Below, piece by piece: positions 45,400-57,598 of a DNA stretch of 64,000 nt. The stretch's first letter is position 1. Each line of letters starts with the position of its first letter. This stretch comes from Adenophora triphylla var. japonica (lineage: Eukaryota; Streptophyta; Magnoliopsida; Asterales; Campanulaceae). The stretch spans positions 264,784 to 328,783 of the forward strand of contig JAFEMH010002586.1 in the NCBI GenBank assembly GCA_022495995.1, read 5' to 3'. Made by a program: the position numbers and the translations under genes. The notes under the pieces were generated by a model, which ran no database searches, was not told the origin of the DNA, and saw only the letters and a list, made by a program, of their open reading frames with translations.

Positions 45400-45745
45400 A
45401 AAACAAAAACTAGAAATAGGATCATCATCTCAAACTCAAACATTATCACTAAGAGAAAAATTCTACCAAGATGTAATTAAGATGGCAAATAGTCAACAAA
45501 ATCATGGAGAATGGACCATGAAAATTAATGATCAAATAATACATCTAAATGACATAAATTATTTAAACTTTTGCTTCCAAAAATTATTATTACAAGAAAG
45601 CAATAACTTGCGCACAAATATTCCAATGAGTAAACTGCCAGAACTTAGAGTTCACACTTACGATTTAGAAGAAGTTTTAGAATATAGATTTGCTAGAAAA
45701 TACGGATTATCTATAGATGCAAACATATCCGCCTTAAAAGAATAA
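45386..45745 (+). CDS. Small viral ORF A, function unknown
   Basis: The ATG at 45386 overlaps the end of the RNase H frame by 14 nt, and 119 codons follow. The family analogue is unknown to me. It is hydrophilic, Lys/Gln-rich at the start, with LPELRVHTYDLEEVLEYRF in the middle. The other two copies keep this reading region. In copy 3 the frame goes on about 20 codons further, so a one-base difference near 45735 probably ends this copy early, about 4 nt before ORF B would start. The tight overlap suggests coupled or reinitiating translation from polycistronic RNA. Confidence 0.55.
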   Translation: MEIPKKQKLEIGSSSQTQTLSLREKFYQDVIKMANSQQNHGEWTMKINDQIIHLNDINYLNFCFQKLLLQESNNLRTNIPMSKLPELRVHTYDLEEVLEYRFARKYGLSIDANISALKE

Positions 45746-45814
45746 TAAAATGTATTGAAAGTGACCATATTGGAAACTCTAGACAAAATCCTTTACTAAT
45801 ACCAGATTAATTTC

Positions 45815-46081
45815 ATGCTCACAGGAATTGGCACGATGATATATTATATGGAATCTTTTAAACTACTCAAAAGAAAAGAAGATAGATTATTAAAAGATAT
45901 TAAAGATCTTGAAAAAAGAATAATAGAAGAAAGGAAAAGAGATCCTTATTATCCCCTCAATTATCATATTTGGACCTCTTTAGAAATAGCGTTACAAAAT
46001 ACATTATGGTACAAAAGACAAAGTCTTAAATTAGTTTATATTGAACTTAATTTCATTTGGCTAAAAAATATTACGGGATAA
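45815..46081 (+). CDS. Small viral ORF B, 88 aa, function unknown
   Basis: The ATG at 45815 begins MLTGIGTMIYYMESFKLLKR, followed by a charged coiled-coil-like helix and a Trp-rich C-terminus (YHIWTSLEIA). The frame ends 14 nt before the ATG of the 461-aa ORF. Copy 2 keeps the first 40 or so codons (50837-50640) and copy 3 the beginning. No known caulimovirid product matches from memory. Confidence 0.5.
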   Translation: MLTGIGTMIYYMESFKLLKRKEDRLLKDIKDLEKRIIEERKRDPYYPLNYHIWTSLEIALQNTLWYKRQSLKLVYIELNFIWLKNITG

Positions 46082-46095
46082 TCATCTTTTGCGGG

Positions 46096-47478
46096 ATGTT
46101 TTCAAACCCTACGGAGAAAAATAAAGATAAGAAACCCTTATTTACCATTGTTCCTCCTCCTACAAAATCTCCAATTTTCATTCCTGACAAATCACCAAAA
46201 ATAGAAAACAAATTTACAGTTCTTGCAACTTTGCCACAACCATCTTCATCCTCAATAGGATTCCCTTTAGGGACATCATCACAAAAGACTTACAAAACAT
46301 CTCTCAAAGCAGAATGTCCCCAACCATCAAGCCCACATTTACCTCTACCATGTCCAAGCCCAAAACAGAAACTAACCCCACCCCCTTTTTATAAACAAAT
46401 AGTTCCCAGCTCAAGCCCAAAACAGACTCCTCCAACTACCTATACCTACAAATCATTTGAAGAATTCATCTGTGTCATTGAACTGCAGTATTTTGAAAAT
46501 AATTCTAATTGGCATCCTTACCAAATCTCTCAATGCCTCCTTCCAGAAACCCACAATTATCTACCTGACAACTTTACCAAATCCCAATTTTTCTATGAGA
46601 AAATTTTGATTCAAACAAAATCAGCCACCTTCCAATACTCGACTGATCATCTAGACACGTCCAAAGTCAGATATTGTAAGGTCCAGATTTTAAAAATCTT
46701 ATCTGTATCGGACTGGGGCCAAAAGCCCAATGAAGCTAAAGATTTGCACTTTCAAAATGGGTCATCCCGATTTAATTATTGGGATTATATTACAGCCTGG
46801 TCACGGGCTTTTCTTAAACAAAACAAATCCTTTTCCCTATCATATTTTTTCTACTTCTCGCCACAATTTTCCTTTCCTACACCATTCTGGTTTCAAATAT
46901 GGTGGAAAAATTTTGGATTGGACAAAACAATAGTTCCTAATGATGTACAAATAGCCTTTGACCATTGGTCAAAAAATTCCATATATCCAGAACCTTTTGA
47001 ACAATCTCCTCTATGGTCCCTATTCTGTCATACTTTCCAGGTCCCTTGGATTTTTATGACGGAATTTGATCTAAAGGAAAGACAAATATGTGACTGTGCC
47101 CACGGGCAACAAAAGTGTGAGTGTGTAAGGAAAACAATTCTTCCCACTCTGATCCGAAAACATAAGATCAAATGGTGGGAGAAAACTGAAATATGCAGAT
47201 GCAATTTGACTGGGGTCAACAATTATTTCAAACAAAACACAAAATTCCTCAAAAATGTTCCACCCAAACAAATCCAGAAAAACGAAGAATTCCTTCAAAA
47301 GAAACAACAGATCATGGCACAGATGGCCCAGTGTTCCAATCAGACAGATTTTGAAAGATTAATGAACCAGCTCAGTGACGAAGGAAGCGGCTCATCGTCA
47401 ACAATGCCAGAAGATGAATTTTACAACAATGAAGACATATTCACCCAGCCAATCCAGGAGCTCGAACTGGATCTATGA
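46096..47478 (+). CDS. Viral 461-aa ORF (florendovirus ORF2-like), intact
   Basis: The ATG at 46096 is preferred over an upstream TTG in frame. The first about 120 residues are Pro/Ser/Lys-rich and disordered. The central part is aromatic-rich (SRFNYWDYITAWSRAFL, then FWFQIWWKNFG). A Cys-rich block follows (CDCAHGQQKCEC, then CRCNLTGVNNYF), possibly metal-binding. The C-terminus is acidic. It lies where florendovirus-type genomes have a second ORF of unknown role. It is the only fully open large viral gene in copy 1; copy 2's version (50440-48990, minus) is broken. No function is assigned. Confidence 0.7.
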   Translation: MFSNPTEKNKDKKPLFTIVPPPTKSPIFIPDKSPKIENKFTVLATLPQPSSSSIGFPLGTSSQKTYKTSLKAECPQPSSPHLPLPCPSPKQKLTPPPFYKQIVPSSSPKQTPPTTYTYKSFEEFICVIELQYFENNSNWHPYQISQCLLPETHNYLPDNFTKSQFFYEKILIQTKSATFQYSTDHLDTSKVRYCKVQILKILSVSDWGQKPNEAKDLHFQNGSSRFNYWDYITAWSRAFLKQNKSFSLSYFFYFSPQFSFPTPFWFQIWWKNFGLDKTIVPNDVQIAFDHWSKNSIYPEPFEQSPLWSLFCHTFQVPWIFMTEFDLKERQICDCAHGQQKCECVRKTILPTLIRKHKIKWWEKTEICRCNLTGVNNYFKQNTKFLKNVPPKQIQKNEEFLQKKQQIMAQMAQCSNQTDFERLMNQLSDEGSGSSSTMPEDEFYNNEDIFTQPIQELELDL

Positions 47479-47757
47479 AAACAATTACATCAGCTAATAT
47501 GTCAGCATCCAAACAAAAGAAGCACAGGAAAGCCGCCCCGACAAAATAATATGGTGATCCCCACCACATTTGACAAATGAAGAAAAGATAAAGAAAAGGG
47601 CATCTCACAGTGAAGCAGCCCCGACAAATGGAATCCACTTTCTCAGTGGATGACAATTTATTTTGGAAATTTATGTATTAGTCAAAAGTGGTGGATCCCT
47701 CTTATGAGGACAAATGCGCACCGCACATGTGGCGCGATCCATTACTTCTCTTTGTAG

Positions 47758-47906
47758 TATAAATAAGGAGCCCTCCTCATTAGAAGAGGCAGGTTTTGGT
47801 TTTTGATAAAGTTTTTCCTTTCACCCTTTCTCAGTTCTCTACATATCCTCTCAAACCATCCACTGTACAAATCGCTTATAAATTATCAGAGTTCTGTAAT
47901 AATAAA
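47758..47906 (+). promoter_or_regulatory. Viral promoter TATA box and poly(A) signal (copy 1)
   Basis: TATAAATA at 47758-47765 follows the 461-aa ORF by 280 bp; AATAAA at 47901-47906. The spacing (about 110 nt from the expected start to the signal) fits the short terminal redundancy of a caulimovirid pregenomic RNA. AAA|GTAAGT at 47906 and TTCTTTTAG near 47968 could be a leader intron. Copy 2 has the mirror TATA at about 48793-48800. Confidence 0.7.
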
Positions 47907-47967
47907 GTAAGTTGTTCTTATTATTCTTTATTATTTCATTATTCATATATGCTTTCTTTTAGTATAA

Positions 47968-48236
47968 AAGGTTAATCATCACTCATCGCAGCAATATATT
48001 ATTCAAAATTTATATTGTGTGGCGGGTAGAACAATGATCACGTACCTTAAAAATAAAAGTCAATTCTACTATTAGAAAAAAGTCAAATTTACTATTTAGT
48101 ACTGTAGCAACTCATTAGGAGTTAATTTCCTTTGATTTTTGATTTTAGACTCTTATGAATTTTGTTGCTTTTATTCTCATTATTCACATGTTTTATGTCT
48201 GTTAAATCGATCCTTTGCTTGTTTGGTATCAAAGCC
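47968..48236 (+). other. Viral leader and PBS (copy 1), shortened
   Basis: Matches the 57110-57449 leader but lacks about 70 nt after TATAAAAGG. It ends in PBS TGGTATCAAAGCC (48224-48236), with one change from the consensus TGGTATCAGAGCC. It is followed after 10 bp by the inverted copy 2. Confidence 0.85.
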
Positions 48237-48246
48237 TTTTATGTCT

Positions 48247-48989
48247 GATACCAAACAAGCAAAGGATCAATTTAACAGACATAAAACATGTGAATAATGA
48301 GAATAAAAGCAACAAAATTCATAAGAGTCTAAAATCAAAAATCAAAGGAAATTAACTCCTAATGAGTTGCTACAGTACTAAATAGTAAATTTGACTTTTT
48401 TCTAATAGTAGAATTGACTTTTATTTTTAAGGTACGTGATCATTGTTCTACCCGCCACACAATATAAATTTTGAATAATATATTGCTGCGATGAGTGATG
48501 ATTAAACATCCAACTCAAAAGTGTCTCGGCGACACCTGACGCTGGCTGGTTTCCGACCGATATACCTTATATTTAAAAAGCCTTTTATACTAAAAGAAAG
48601 CATATATGAATAATGAAATAATAAAGAATAATAAGAACAACTTACTATTATTATTTCTGTAATTTACAAGAATTTATAAGCGATTTGTACAAAGGGATGG
48701 CTTTAGAGGATATGTAGAGAATCGAGAAGATGTGGAAAGGAAAACTTTATCAAAAACCAAAACTCCGCCTCTTCTAATGAGGAGGGCTCCTTATTTATAC
48801 TACAAAGAGAGAAGTAATGGATCGCGCCACACGCGTGCCGTAAGATTTGTCTCATAAGAGGATCCACCACTTTTGACTAATACATAAATTTCCAAAATAA
48901 ATTGTCATCCACTGAGAAAGTGGATTCCATTTGTCGGGGCTGCTTCACTGTGAGATGCCCTTTTCTTTATCTTTTCTTCATTTGTCAAA
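48247..48989 (-). other. Viral promoter-leader (copy 2)
   Basis: Minus-strand intergenic region from the end of the 461-aa ORF through the TATA box (about 48797) to the PBS complement at 48247-48253. It keeps the roughly 70 nt (48500-48570) deleted from copy 1. Confidence 0.8.
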
Positions 48990-51190
48990 TGTGGTGGGGA
49001 TCACCATATTATTTTGTTGTCTCAGCTTTCCCGTGCTTCTTTGTTTGGATGCCGACATATTAGCTGATGTAATTGTTTTCATAGATCCGCTTGAGCTCCT
49101 GGATTGGTCAGGTGAATATGTCTTCATTGTTGTAAAATTCATCTTCCGGCATTGTTGACGATGAGCCGCTTCTTCGTCACCGAGCCGGTTCATTAATCTT
49201 TTCAAAATCAGTTCCGATTGGAACACCGAGCCATCTCGTGCCATGATCCGGTTGCTTCTTTGAAGGAATTCTTCGCTTTTTCGATTTGTTTGGGTGGAAC
49301 ATTTTTGAGGAATTTTGTGTTTTTGTTTGAAATAATTGTTGACCCCAACCAAATTGCATCTCAGCATATTTCGCTTTTTCTCCCACCATTTGATCTTATG
49401 TTTTCGATCGAGCTGGAAGAATAGTTTTCCTTACACACTCACACTTTTGTTGCTCCATGGCACAGCCACATATTTGTCTTTCCTTTAGATCAAATTCCGT
49501 CATAAAAATCCAAGTGGACCCGGAAAGTATGACAGAATCAGTGACCATAGAGGAGATTGTTCAAAAGGTTCTCGATATATGGAATTTTTGACCAATGGTC
49601 AAAGGCTATTTCAGACATCATTAGGAACTATTGTTTTGTCCAATTCCAAAATTTTTCCACCATATTTGAAACCGTAATGGTGTAGGAAAGGAAAATTGTG
49701 GCGAGAAGTAGAAAAAATATGATAGGGAAAAAGGATTTGTTTTGTTTAAGAAAAGCCCGTGACTGTGCCGTAATATAATCCCAATAATTAAATCGGGATG
49801 ACCCATTTTGAAAGTGCAAATCTTTAGCTTCATTGGGCTTTTGGCCCCAAACCGATACGTATAAGATTTTTAAAACTGACCTTACAATATCCGACTTTCG
49901 ACGTGTCTAGATGATCGAAAGTATTGGAAGGTGGTCGATTTTGTTTGAATCAAAATTTTCTCATAGAAAAATTGAGATTTGGCAAAGTTGTCGTGTAGAT
50001 AATTGTGGGTTTCGGAAGGAGGCATTGTGAGATTTGGTAAGGATGCCACTAGAATTATTTTCAAAATACTCCGGTTCAATGACACGATGAATTCTTCAAA
50101 TGATTTGTAGGTATAGTAGTTGGAGGAGTCTGCTATGGGCTTCGAGCTTCGGGAACTATTTGTTTATAAAAAGCGCGGGGTTAGTTTCTCGTTTTGGGCT
50201 TGGACATGGTAGAGGTAAATGCTGGCTTGATGTTGGGGACATTCTCGCTGAGAGATGTTTTGTAAGTCTTTTGTGATGATGTCCCTAAAGGGAATCCTAT
50301 TGAGGATGAAGATGGTTGTGGCAAAGTTGCAAGAACTCAGTAAATTTGTTTTCTATTTTTGGTGATTTGTCGTGAATGAAAATTGAGATTTTGTAGAGGA
50401 GGAACAATGGTAAATAAGGGTTTCTTATCTTTATTTTTCCGTAGGTTTGAAACATCCCGCAAAAAGATGATTATCCCGTAATATTTTTTAGCCAAATGAA
50501 ATTAAGTTCAATATAAACTAATTCTAAGACTTTGTCTTTTGTACCATAATGTATTTTTGTAACGCTATTTCTAAAGAGGTCCAAATATGATAATTGAGGG
50601 GATAATAAGGATCTCTTTTCCTTTCTTCTATTATTCTTTTTCAAGATCTTTAATATCTTTTAATAATCTATCTTCTTTTCTTTTGAGTAGTTTAAAAGAT
50701 TCCATATAATATATCATCGTGCCAATTCCCGTGAACATGAAATTAATCTGCATTAGTAAAGGATTTTGTCTAGAGTTTCCAATATGGTCACTTTCAATAC
50801 ATTTTATTATTCTTTTTAGTGGCTGATATGTTTGCATCTATATAGATAATCGTATTTTCTAGCAAAATCTATATTCTAAAACTTCTTCTAAATCCATGAT
50901 GTGAACCATCTAAGTTCTCATATTTTACTCATTGGAATATTTGTGCGTTATGTTATTGCTTTCTTGTAATAATAATCCGTTTTTGAAGCAAAGTTTAAAT
51001 AATTTATGTCATTTAGATGTATTATTTGATCATTAATTTTCATGGTCCATTCTCCGGCTTTGTTGACTATTTGCCATTTTAATTACATCTTGGTAGAATT
51101 TTTGTCTTAGTGATAATGTTTGTCAGATGATGATCCTATTTCTAGTTTTTGTTTTTTAGGAATTTCCATGGTTTCCTCAGGAATTCTCTT
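48990..51190 (-). pseudogene. Viral 461-aa ORF and small ORFs A/B, copy 2, broken
   Basis: Read from the right: ORF A (about 51170-50745), ORF B (about 50735-50470) and the large ORF (about 50440-48990). Frames shift many times (fragments 49833-49621, 49389-49177 and others). Compared with copy 1, many differences fall at CTG/CAG. Confidence 0.75.
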
Positions 51191-52590
51191 GTTAGGAAGT
51201 CTCGAATTGAGTTATCTTTTCCGCAATATGAATATTTCAAAATCAAAAATTGATAATAATGCTTGCCATCTCGGCAAATATTTGTTTTGCAAATGCCTAA
51301 ATTTTTTACGTCTTTTGTAGAACATCTTTAGCGGCTTTATTACAATCACTTTGAGCAGTGAATTTTTGATTAAGTAAGTCGTCTTGAAATTTTGTTATGC
51401 ATAATACTATGGAAAGGATTTCCTTTTTTATTGTGGAATATTTAGATTGAGTTTCATTCCATATTCCTGAATAATATCTTATTATATGGATTTTTCCATT
51501 AATTTCGAGTTAATATTCCTCCATATCCTATGTCCTAAGCATCCAGAGATACTATTTTGGTGCGTTTCGGATCACATATTGTTAAACAGTAATTGTTTTA
51601 CATATAACTTAATTTGTTTTATTACATTAGTGTGTTCTTTTGTCCAAGGTTTTGAATTTTTCTTTAATGTCATAAAGAGGTTGCATAGATTTGTCTTATC
51701 TTTGGAAGAAAATCAGCTATGTAGTTTAACGATCCTAACAACCTTTGTAATTGAGTTTTGTCTTTTATTTCATCTGGAAATTTATCCGCAAAGTCTATTG
51801 ATCTTTGGATAGGTATTATTGTGTTATTGGTTATTTCATGACCTAAGAACCTTATTTTTGTTTGATATAACTTTATCTTAGGTTTAGATAAAACCACCAT
51901 TTTTTATCATTGTTTTGTAAAATATGTTTAGATGTTTTTCATGTTGTCCTAAATCTTTACTAAAAACTAAAACATCATCTATGTAAACTATAATAAATGT
52001 GTAAGGGTTAAATATTTCATTCATGATTTTTTGAAATTCGCTTGGTGCATTTTTTAACCCAAATGGCATTACATTCCATTCGTATTGTCCAAATGGTACC
52101 GTGAATGCCGTTTTGTATCTATCTTGTTCTCGCTATTTCGATTTGCCAAAAATCCCGATTTCATATCAAATTTTGAAAATATTGATGCATTATGCAATTT
52201 TTAATAAATCTTGTTTATTAGGGATCGATACCTAATCCATTTTAAGGTCAGTGTTTAATGGTTTATAATTTATCACTAACCTTGGAGCTCCTCTCTCAAT
52301 CTCTCGCATTTTTTGTGACATAGAAAGCAGAGCATGACCATGGTGATTTGCTTTTCCTTATTAATTTTTTATCTAATAATTCTTTTTATTTCTTTCTTAC
52401 AATATTCTAGTAATTCTTGGTTCATTTGGATTGGTCTTGCTTTAGTTGGAATCATCCTTTTCATTAAATTCTTTTTCATATGGTAATGTTATGACATGTT
52501 TCTTTCTTTCCCAAAAAGCCGCTGGGAGGTCATAACATAAGGTTTTCTCAAATTTTTCTAATATCTTTTCTATTTTAATTTTTGCATTCT
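51160..52590 (-). pseudogene. Viral RT and RNase H, copy 2, broken
   Basis: RT fragments at 52069-51884 with the YIDD region (about 51985) and at 51900-51670; the RNase H part (51660-51160) is frameshifted. Same order as copy 1. Confidence 0.8.
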
Positions 52591-53870
52591 CAACATTGCA
52601 ATTTTTCTTCTAACTTTGTATTATGTAAGTCTTCTTTTAAGAATTCAATTTGTTTTTTTAATGAGTTTATTTTTGTTATGTTTTCTTTTTGTACATTGTT
52701 AACATCATGGGTAGAAACTGGATATATGAATTTAAATATTATTTTTTGTCCTAATATTTTTGTTTCTACTCCTTGTTTGGATACTTTAAAGGGATATAAC
52801 ATTTGTAGGAAAGGATTTCCTAATATTACTCTTGTATTTAGATCTTTTACAAGTATTAAACTTGTTTTAAAACAAATGTTATTATTACATATGTGAGCTT
52901 CTGGTATTTTATATTTAACTTTTAATAAGGAAGAGTTTGCTGCTGAGAGGTTTTGTTTTGTTTTAATAAAATATTTAGAGGGTATTATACCTTGCTCTAT
53001 ACAGTTTAGATCTGCCCCTGAGTCTAGCATGGCTATTCCTTCATATTGGAAGGTTCCTATGGTCATTTTTATGGTGACATACCATTTTTGGAACCTAACT
53101 TTATTTATTGCATATAAACTTCCTTCTGTGTCTTCTTCTGTTGAAGAGGATGTTTCTGTTTCCGTATTTTCTCTAGTGTTTATCTTTATTCCTTTGTTTT
53201 TTGCAAAAGGGTTTTGAAATTGTTCATCCAGTTTTTTAGAAGGTTTTTTATCTAAATTTTTGGAGGGTTCTCCTTTATAAGTTGCACTTATTTGTTTTTT
53301 AATTTCATGTATTGTTATTTTTGCTTCTAATTCTTTTTGTGATTTTTGTAATTCTAAATTATTTTGTTTTAATAATTTTATTTCTTGCTTTATTTCTCTG
53401 ATTTCTTTTTGTAAATCTAGTGAAGAAATTTGCTTCTTTTTGTCTTGGAACATTTGTACCACATCTTCATATTGAGATGGTGTTGAAGGTTCTGGTTTTT
53501 CCTCCTTTATGGTTTTTTCTAGTTGTCTTAGGAATTTTCGTTTTATAACTGGTTCCTTTATCTCTTTAATTTTTTCTAATATTTCATCATATTGTTCTAT
53601 AGTATTAATTTTGGTTGTACACATACACACTCCTTTGCATCCATTTTGACATTCATTAATTTCTTCTTCGTTATCTGTGAGGTCCGTGCTGAAAGAGGGG
53701 TCTTCTCCACTGGTTTGTTCATTTTCTGTGGTTGTTACCTCTAGATTATCTATTTGTGATATTATTTGATCTATCTCTTTTATATTAAGGTTATTGCAAA
53801 TTTGTTTTATTTGTTTTCTAGTCAAGTCCCTAGCTATGTGTCCAGGTTTTCTACATAGGAAACATTTTAT
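52590..53870 (-). pseudogene. Viral coat-protein C-terminus and protease, copy 2, long open frame
   Basis: A 411-codon open frame (53825-52590). Just upstream, CFLCRKPGHIARD resembles the coat-protein zinc knuckle, but its fourth ligand is not Cys. Then an acidic stretch, a coiled-coil Lys/Glu-rich segment, and the protease DSGADLN and LGNPFLQML. It is nearly identical to copy 1 over the shared part, so the copies are young relative to each other. Confidence 0.8.
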
Positions 53871-55800
53871 TGTTTTATTGTGGGTGTTTGTGTATTTATT
53901 ATTTTTCTTGTATTTCTTGTTATTATATTTGTTACTATATCTTTTCTTGTGACTTGAATTTTTATAATATTCAGGTGTTTCTTTTGTGTATTTTTTATTT
54001 GTTTTCCTATGTTTTCTTCTATAAGTACTGTTTTTATAATAAGGATTGTGTTCATTTCTTTTCTTTTTATGAGGTGGTTTTAATTTTCCAAACCCAAATT
54101 GTTCACACCAATTTCCTAATTCTTTCCGTGTTTGTGCACTTTCTTTCTTTAATTTATAATTTAATCTTTGGTCCTGACATAATCTTAGTCCTGTTATATT
54201 TACACTAGTGATTAAATCTCCATAGGTTAATTCATTATAAGAAATTTTCCCAAATTTTTGTTCTATTGTTTCTTTTACTTTTTCTGAAAATAATCCCGGT
54301 AGTCCAAGTAATAAATTTTTCTTTCCAGTATATGTTATTTGGGTCTGCTAGGTTAAAAACCCTTTGTAAAAAATTCTCTTTATACCATTTGAATTGTCCT
54401 AATTTTCTGCATTTTAAATTTTGTAATATTTCTGAATTTCTTTCTGTATATAAATCTATGTCTCCTATGAAATGGGTTGTGATGTTAAATATTAGAGTTA
54501 TTAATTGTGCTGGTGCAGGTCTTCCAATTTCATCTGTTAAAGGTTGTCCTTGAGCATCATTTCTTACTGCCGTTAAAATAGCATTTTTTATTTCTTCTCC
54601 TAATAATTTATCCCACCAGGTACGTAGCTGTCCTGTGAAACCTAGGATTATATTTTCTGTAGCTTGTCTTTCTGTAATATTTTGTGTTTTGTAAATATTT
54701 CCTACAATTATCATTTCTTTTGTTTTATTAATAATTTCCATTTCACTTAGTCCATCAATGTTCCATTCATAAATATTTTTTGCATTGTAAGATTTTTGTT
54801 GATTTCCTATTATTTCTAAATCATCCGCCTCTTTTTTATAAAAACCTTGAATGGCTTGTATTAGTTTATCCTTATTGTCTATTTCATAATTTTCAGAATC
54901 AAGGATGGATTCTGATTCAGATGTTGATTGTTCATTATATTCTGTTAATATTCTGATAGTTTTGTTGTCACTTGTACCTGTTTCCTTTTTTACTCTTATG
55001 TATGCATCTATGTTTTGCATTAAATTATTTATGGGATCATGTAAGGTTGGTCTAACACCGGACATTTTAAATGGGTTTTCCGAAGGTGGTATCTGTTTAT
55101 TATATGAGGTTGATGCTTTTTCCTTTCTGTTTGAAGGTGTTTTATTATATAATTCAAAGATATTCTCGTATCTTTTGGATATTATTCCTGTTTCTGGTTG
55201 TTTATTAATTGGGGTGGAAAAATCTGTTTGTGTTGTAAGATCATCTACTTCTTCTTTTACCATTGTTATACCATTTGTAACAATATCTATTTTGTTTTCT
55301 ACTCTGTCTAATTGTTGTCCTATTGTATGTATTGATAAATTTGTCCAATTATTTTGCAAATGTAGGTCTTTCGTCAGTCTTTCTTCTATTTGGTCAGGGT
55401 GGACTATTGGTAAAATTCCATGTGTGATTCCATTTTTACAGAAATAGGCCGGTTCTAGCGGAGGTCTTTCACTTTCATAGAATTCATTACTTGGTAGGTT
55501 GTTTGCTGTTACTTTATACCATTTTTTAAGGTTCTGAGTTATTGGATTTAGTTTGTATAGATATTTATTGTTTAGGAATTCAAAGAATGGTATATGTATT
55601 TCTTGTATTTTACATAAGTCATAATATGCTTCTTTAATTATTTTTTGTTCTTTTTCGTTATATGTTTTAAAGAATAATTCTCTATTTTTATTATTTTCTT
55701 CGCTTTGGAATTCTTCTCTTAAAACCTTTTTATTTAATCTAAATTCATTTTTTATCATATTTAATGTGAAATTACTATCTTCATATGGATGGGCAAAATT
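53871..55800 (-). pseudogene. Viral coat protein region, copy 2
   Basis: A 507-codon open frame (55758-54235) carries the MP-CP linker and the coat-protein core, with NIYEWNIDGLSEMEI and LRTWWDKLLGEE, followed by frameshifts and a Lys-rich basic part (54055-53867) ahead of the zinc knuckle. Caulimovirid coat proteins have this core, basic tail and CCHC order. Confidence 0.75.
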
Positions 55801-55899
55801 TCCATTTCTTTTTATGCCAATATTATTGGCTTCATATACATTTTCTGTTTCAATTTCTGATTCTAAAATTGGTTGATTGTTTTGTGAATTATTTCTTTG

Positions 55900-56742
55900 T
55901 TGGAATTCACCTATTCCCGAAGTGGATCTTCCGTCGGTATATTAAAATTAAGATTTTTGTTTCTGTTTAAAGATTGTGTTCTTTTGAATTTTAGTTCTAC
56001 TGAACCATCTACGTATTGTGTGACTTGTTCTAATTCACTTGTCTGCTTATTTTTCGCACTTGTGTCTGGGTACAGCTTTTGCCGGATAAGTCCATTTTTC
56101 TCGGTGCAGGTTATTTCACTCCATTTGATTGTTTTAGGAATAGTTATATTTGCTTTTGTATGATCAATTTCCCAAAAACCGTTTCTCCGTAGTCTTGCTC
56201 TTATTAAAAGCATTTGGACAAAGTCCAAAGATTCATTACTTTGTATTGAAGTCTACAAAATATTTCATAAATATGAGAACCTACCTGCATATGATAATTA
56301 TGGGTTAAAATATCTAGGGTTAATATTTTCATTATATGTGGATCTGTCAGGGATATCGTGAAATTAGGATATGTGTTAAAATGTATTGGTCCATTTGATA
56401 GGCTTGTTTCTATTGCTCCTAATAGAGAGTCTACATAATTTAAATGTCTTGCATCTCTTAAGGTTACTTGTATACTTGTATCTAGTCCTTCCATTGTTAA
56501 TGGTTTAATTGCAACTTGTACTAGTCCTATGTGTAGGAATCTGTATCCTTGTGATATATATTTTTTAATTGAAGATTTTGAAAATAGACTCATAGTTTGA
56601 TTATTGGAATATAAAGGGATTACTTTTTCTTTTACTTTAATTGCTAATCTAGATTTGAAATCAAATATTCCTTTATCTTTATAGATTTCAGAGGTTGAAA
56701 TTGAGGGAGGTTTCCAATTTGTTAAAAATTGATTATCCCATG
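55900..56742 (-). pseudogene. Viral movement protein, copy 2, 5'-truncated
   Basis: 30K-superfamily movement protein: VTLRDARHLNYVDSLLGAIE and HFNTYPNFTISLTDP (56593-56204), then a second frame to 55911 ending near FNIPTEDP. The first about 40 codons present in copy 3 are missing because the copy joins a plus-strand leader at about 56745. It would widen plasmodesmata for viral spread; here it is frameshifted near 56215 and 55910. Confidence 0.8.
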
Positions 56743-56745
56743 ATA

Positions 56746-57449
56746 TTTATTTTAGTATAAAAGGCTTTTTAAATATAAGGTATATCGGTCGGAAACCAGC
56801 CAGCGTCAGGTGTCGCCGAGACACTTTTGAGTTGGATGTTTAATCATCACTCATCGCAAAGAATATATTATTCAAAATTTATATTGTGTGGTAGAACAAT
56901 GATCACGTACCTTAAAAATAAAAGTCAATTCTACTATTAGAAAAAAGTCAAATTTACTATTTAGTATCAGAGAACTCATTAGGAGTTAATTTCCTTTGAT
57001 TTTTGATTTTAGACTCTTATGAATTTTGTTGCTTTTATTCTCATTATTCACATGTTTTATGTCTGTTAAATCGATCCTTTGCTTGTTTGCTTTCTTTTAG
57101 TATAAATGGCTTTTTAAATATAAGGTATATCGGTCGGAAACCAGCCAGCGTCAGGTGTCGCCGAGACACTTTTGAGTTGGATGTTTAATCATCACTCATC
57201 GCAGCAATATATTATTCAAAATTTATATTGTGTGGCGGGTAGAACAATGATCACGTACCTTAAAAATAAAAGTCAATTCTACTATTAGAAAAAAGTCAAA
57301 TTTACTATTTAGTACTGTAGCAACTCATTAGGAGTTAATTTCCTTTGATTTTTGATTTTAGACTCTTATGAATTTTGTTGCTTTTATTCTCATTATTCAC
57401 ATGTTTTATGTCTGTTAAATCGATCATTTGCTTGTTTGGTATCAGAGCC
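56746..57449 (+). repeat. Two tandem viral leaders, second with intact PBS
   Basis: 56755-57089 and 57105-57449 are near-identical leaders, joined at TTTGCTTTCTTTTAG. Only the second keeps PBS TGGTATCAGAGCC (57437-57449). Both begin AGTATAAA(A/T)GGCTTTTTAAA. Confidence 0.88.
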
Positions 57450-57598
57450 TTTTATTCAACAAAGTTAGCCAATTAACTCAAATTATTTATTGGTCCCGAG
57501 TCGGTGTGTGTCCTAGGTCTAAGTCACGCAGAAAGGAGAGTAAGCCGTGCATCCAATTAGGAAAGGAAGTGTATCCGAGGCAAGACATAAGATAAATA

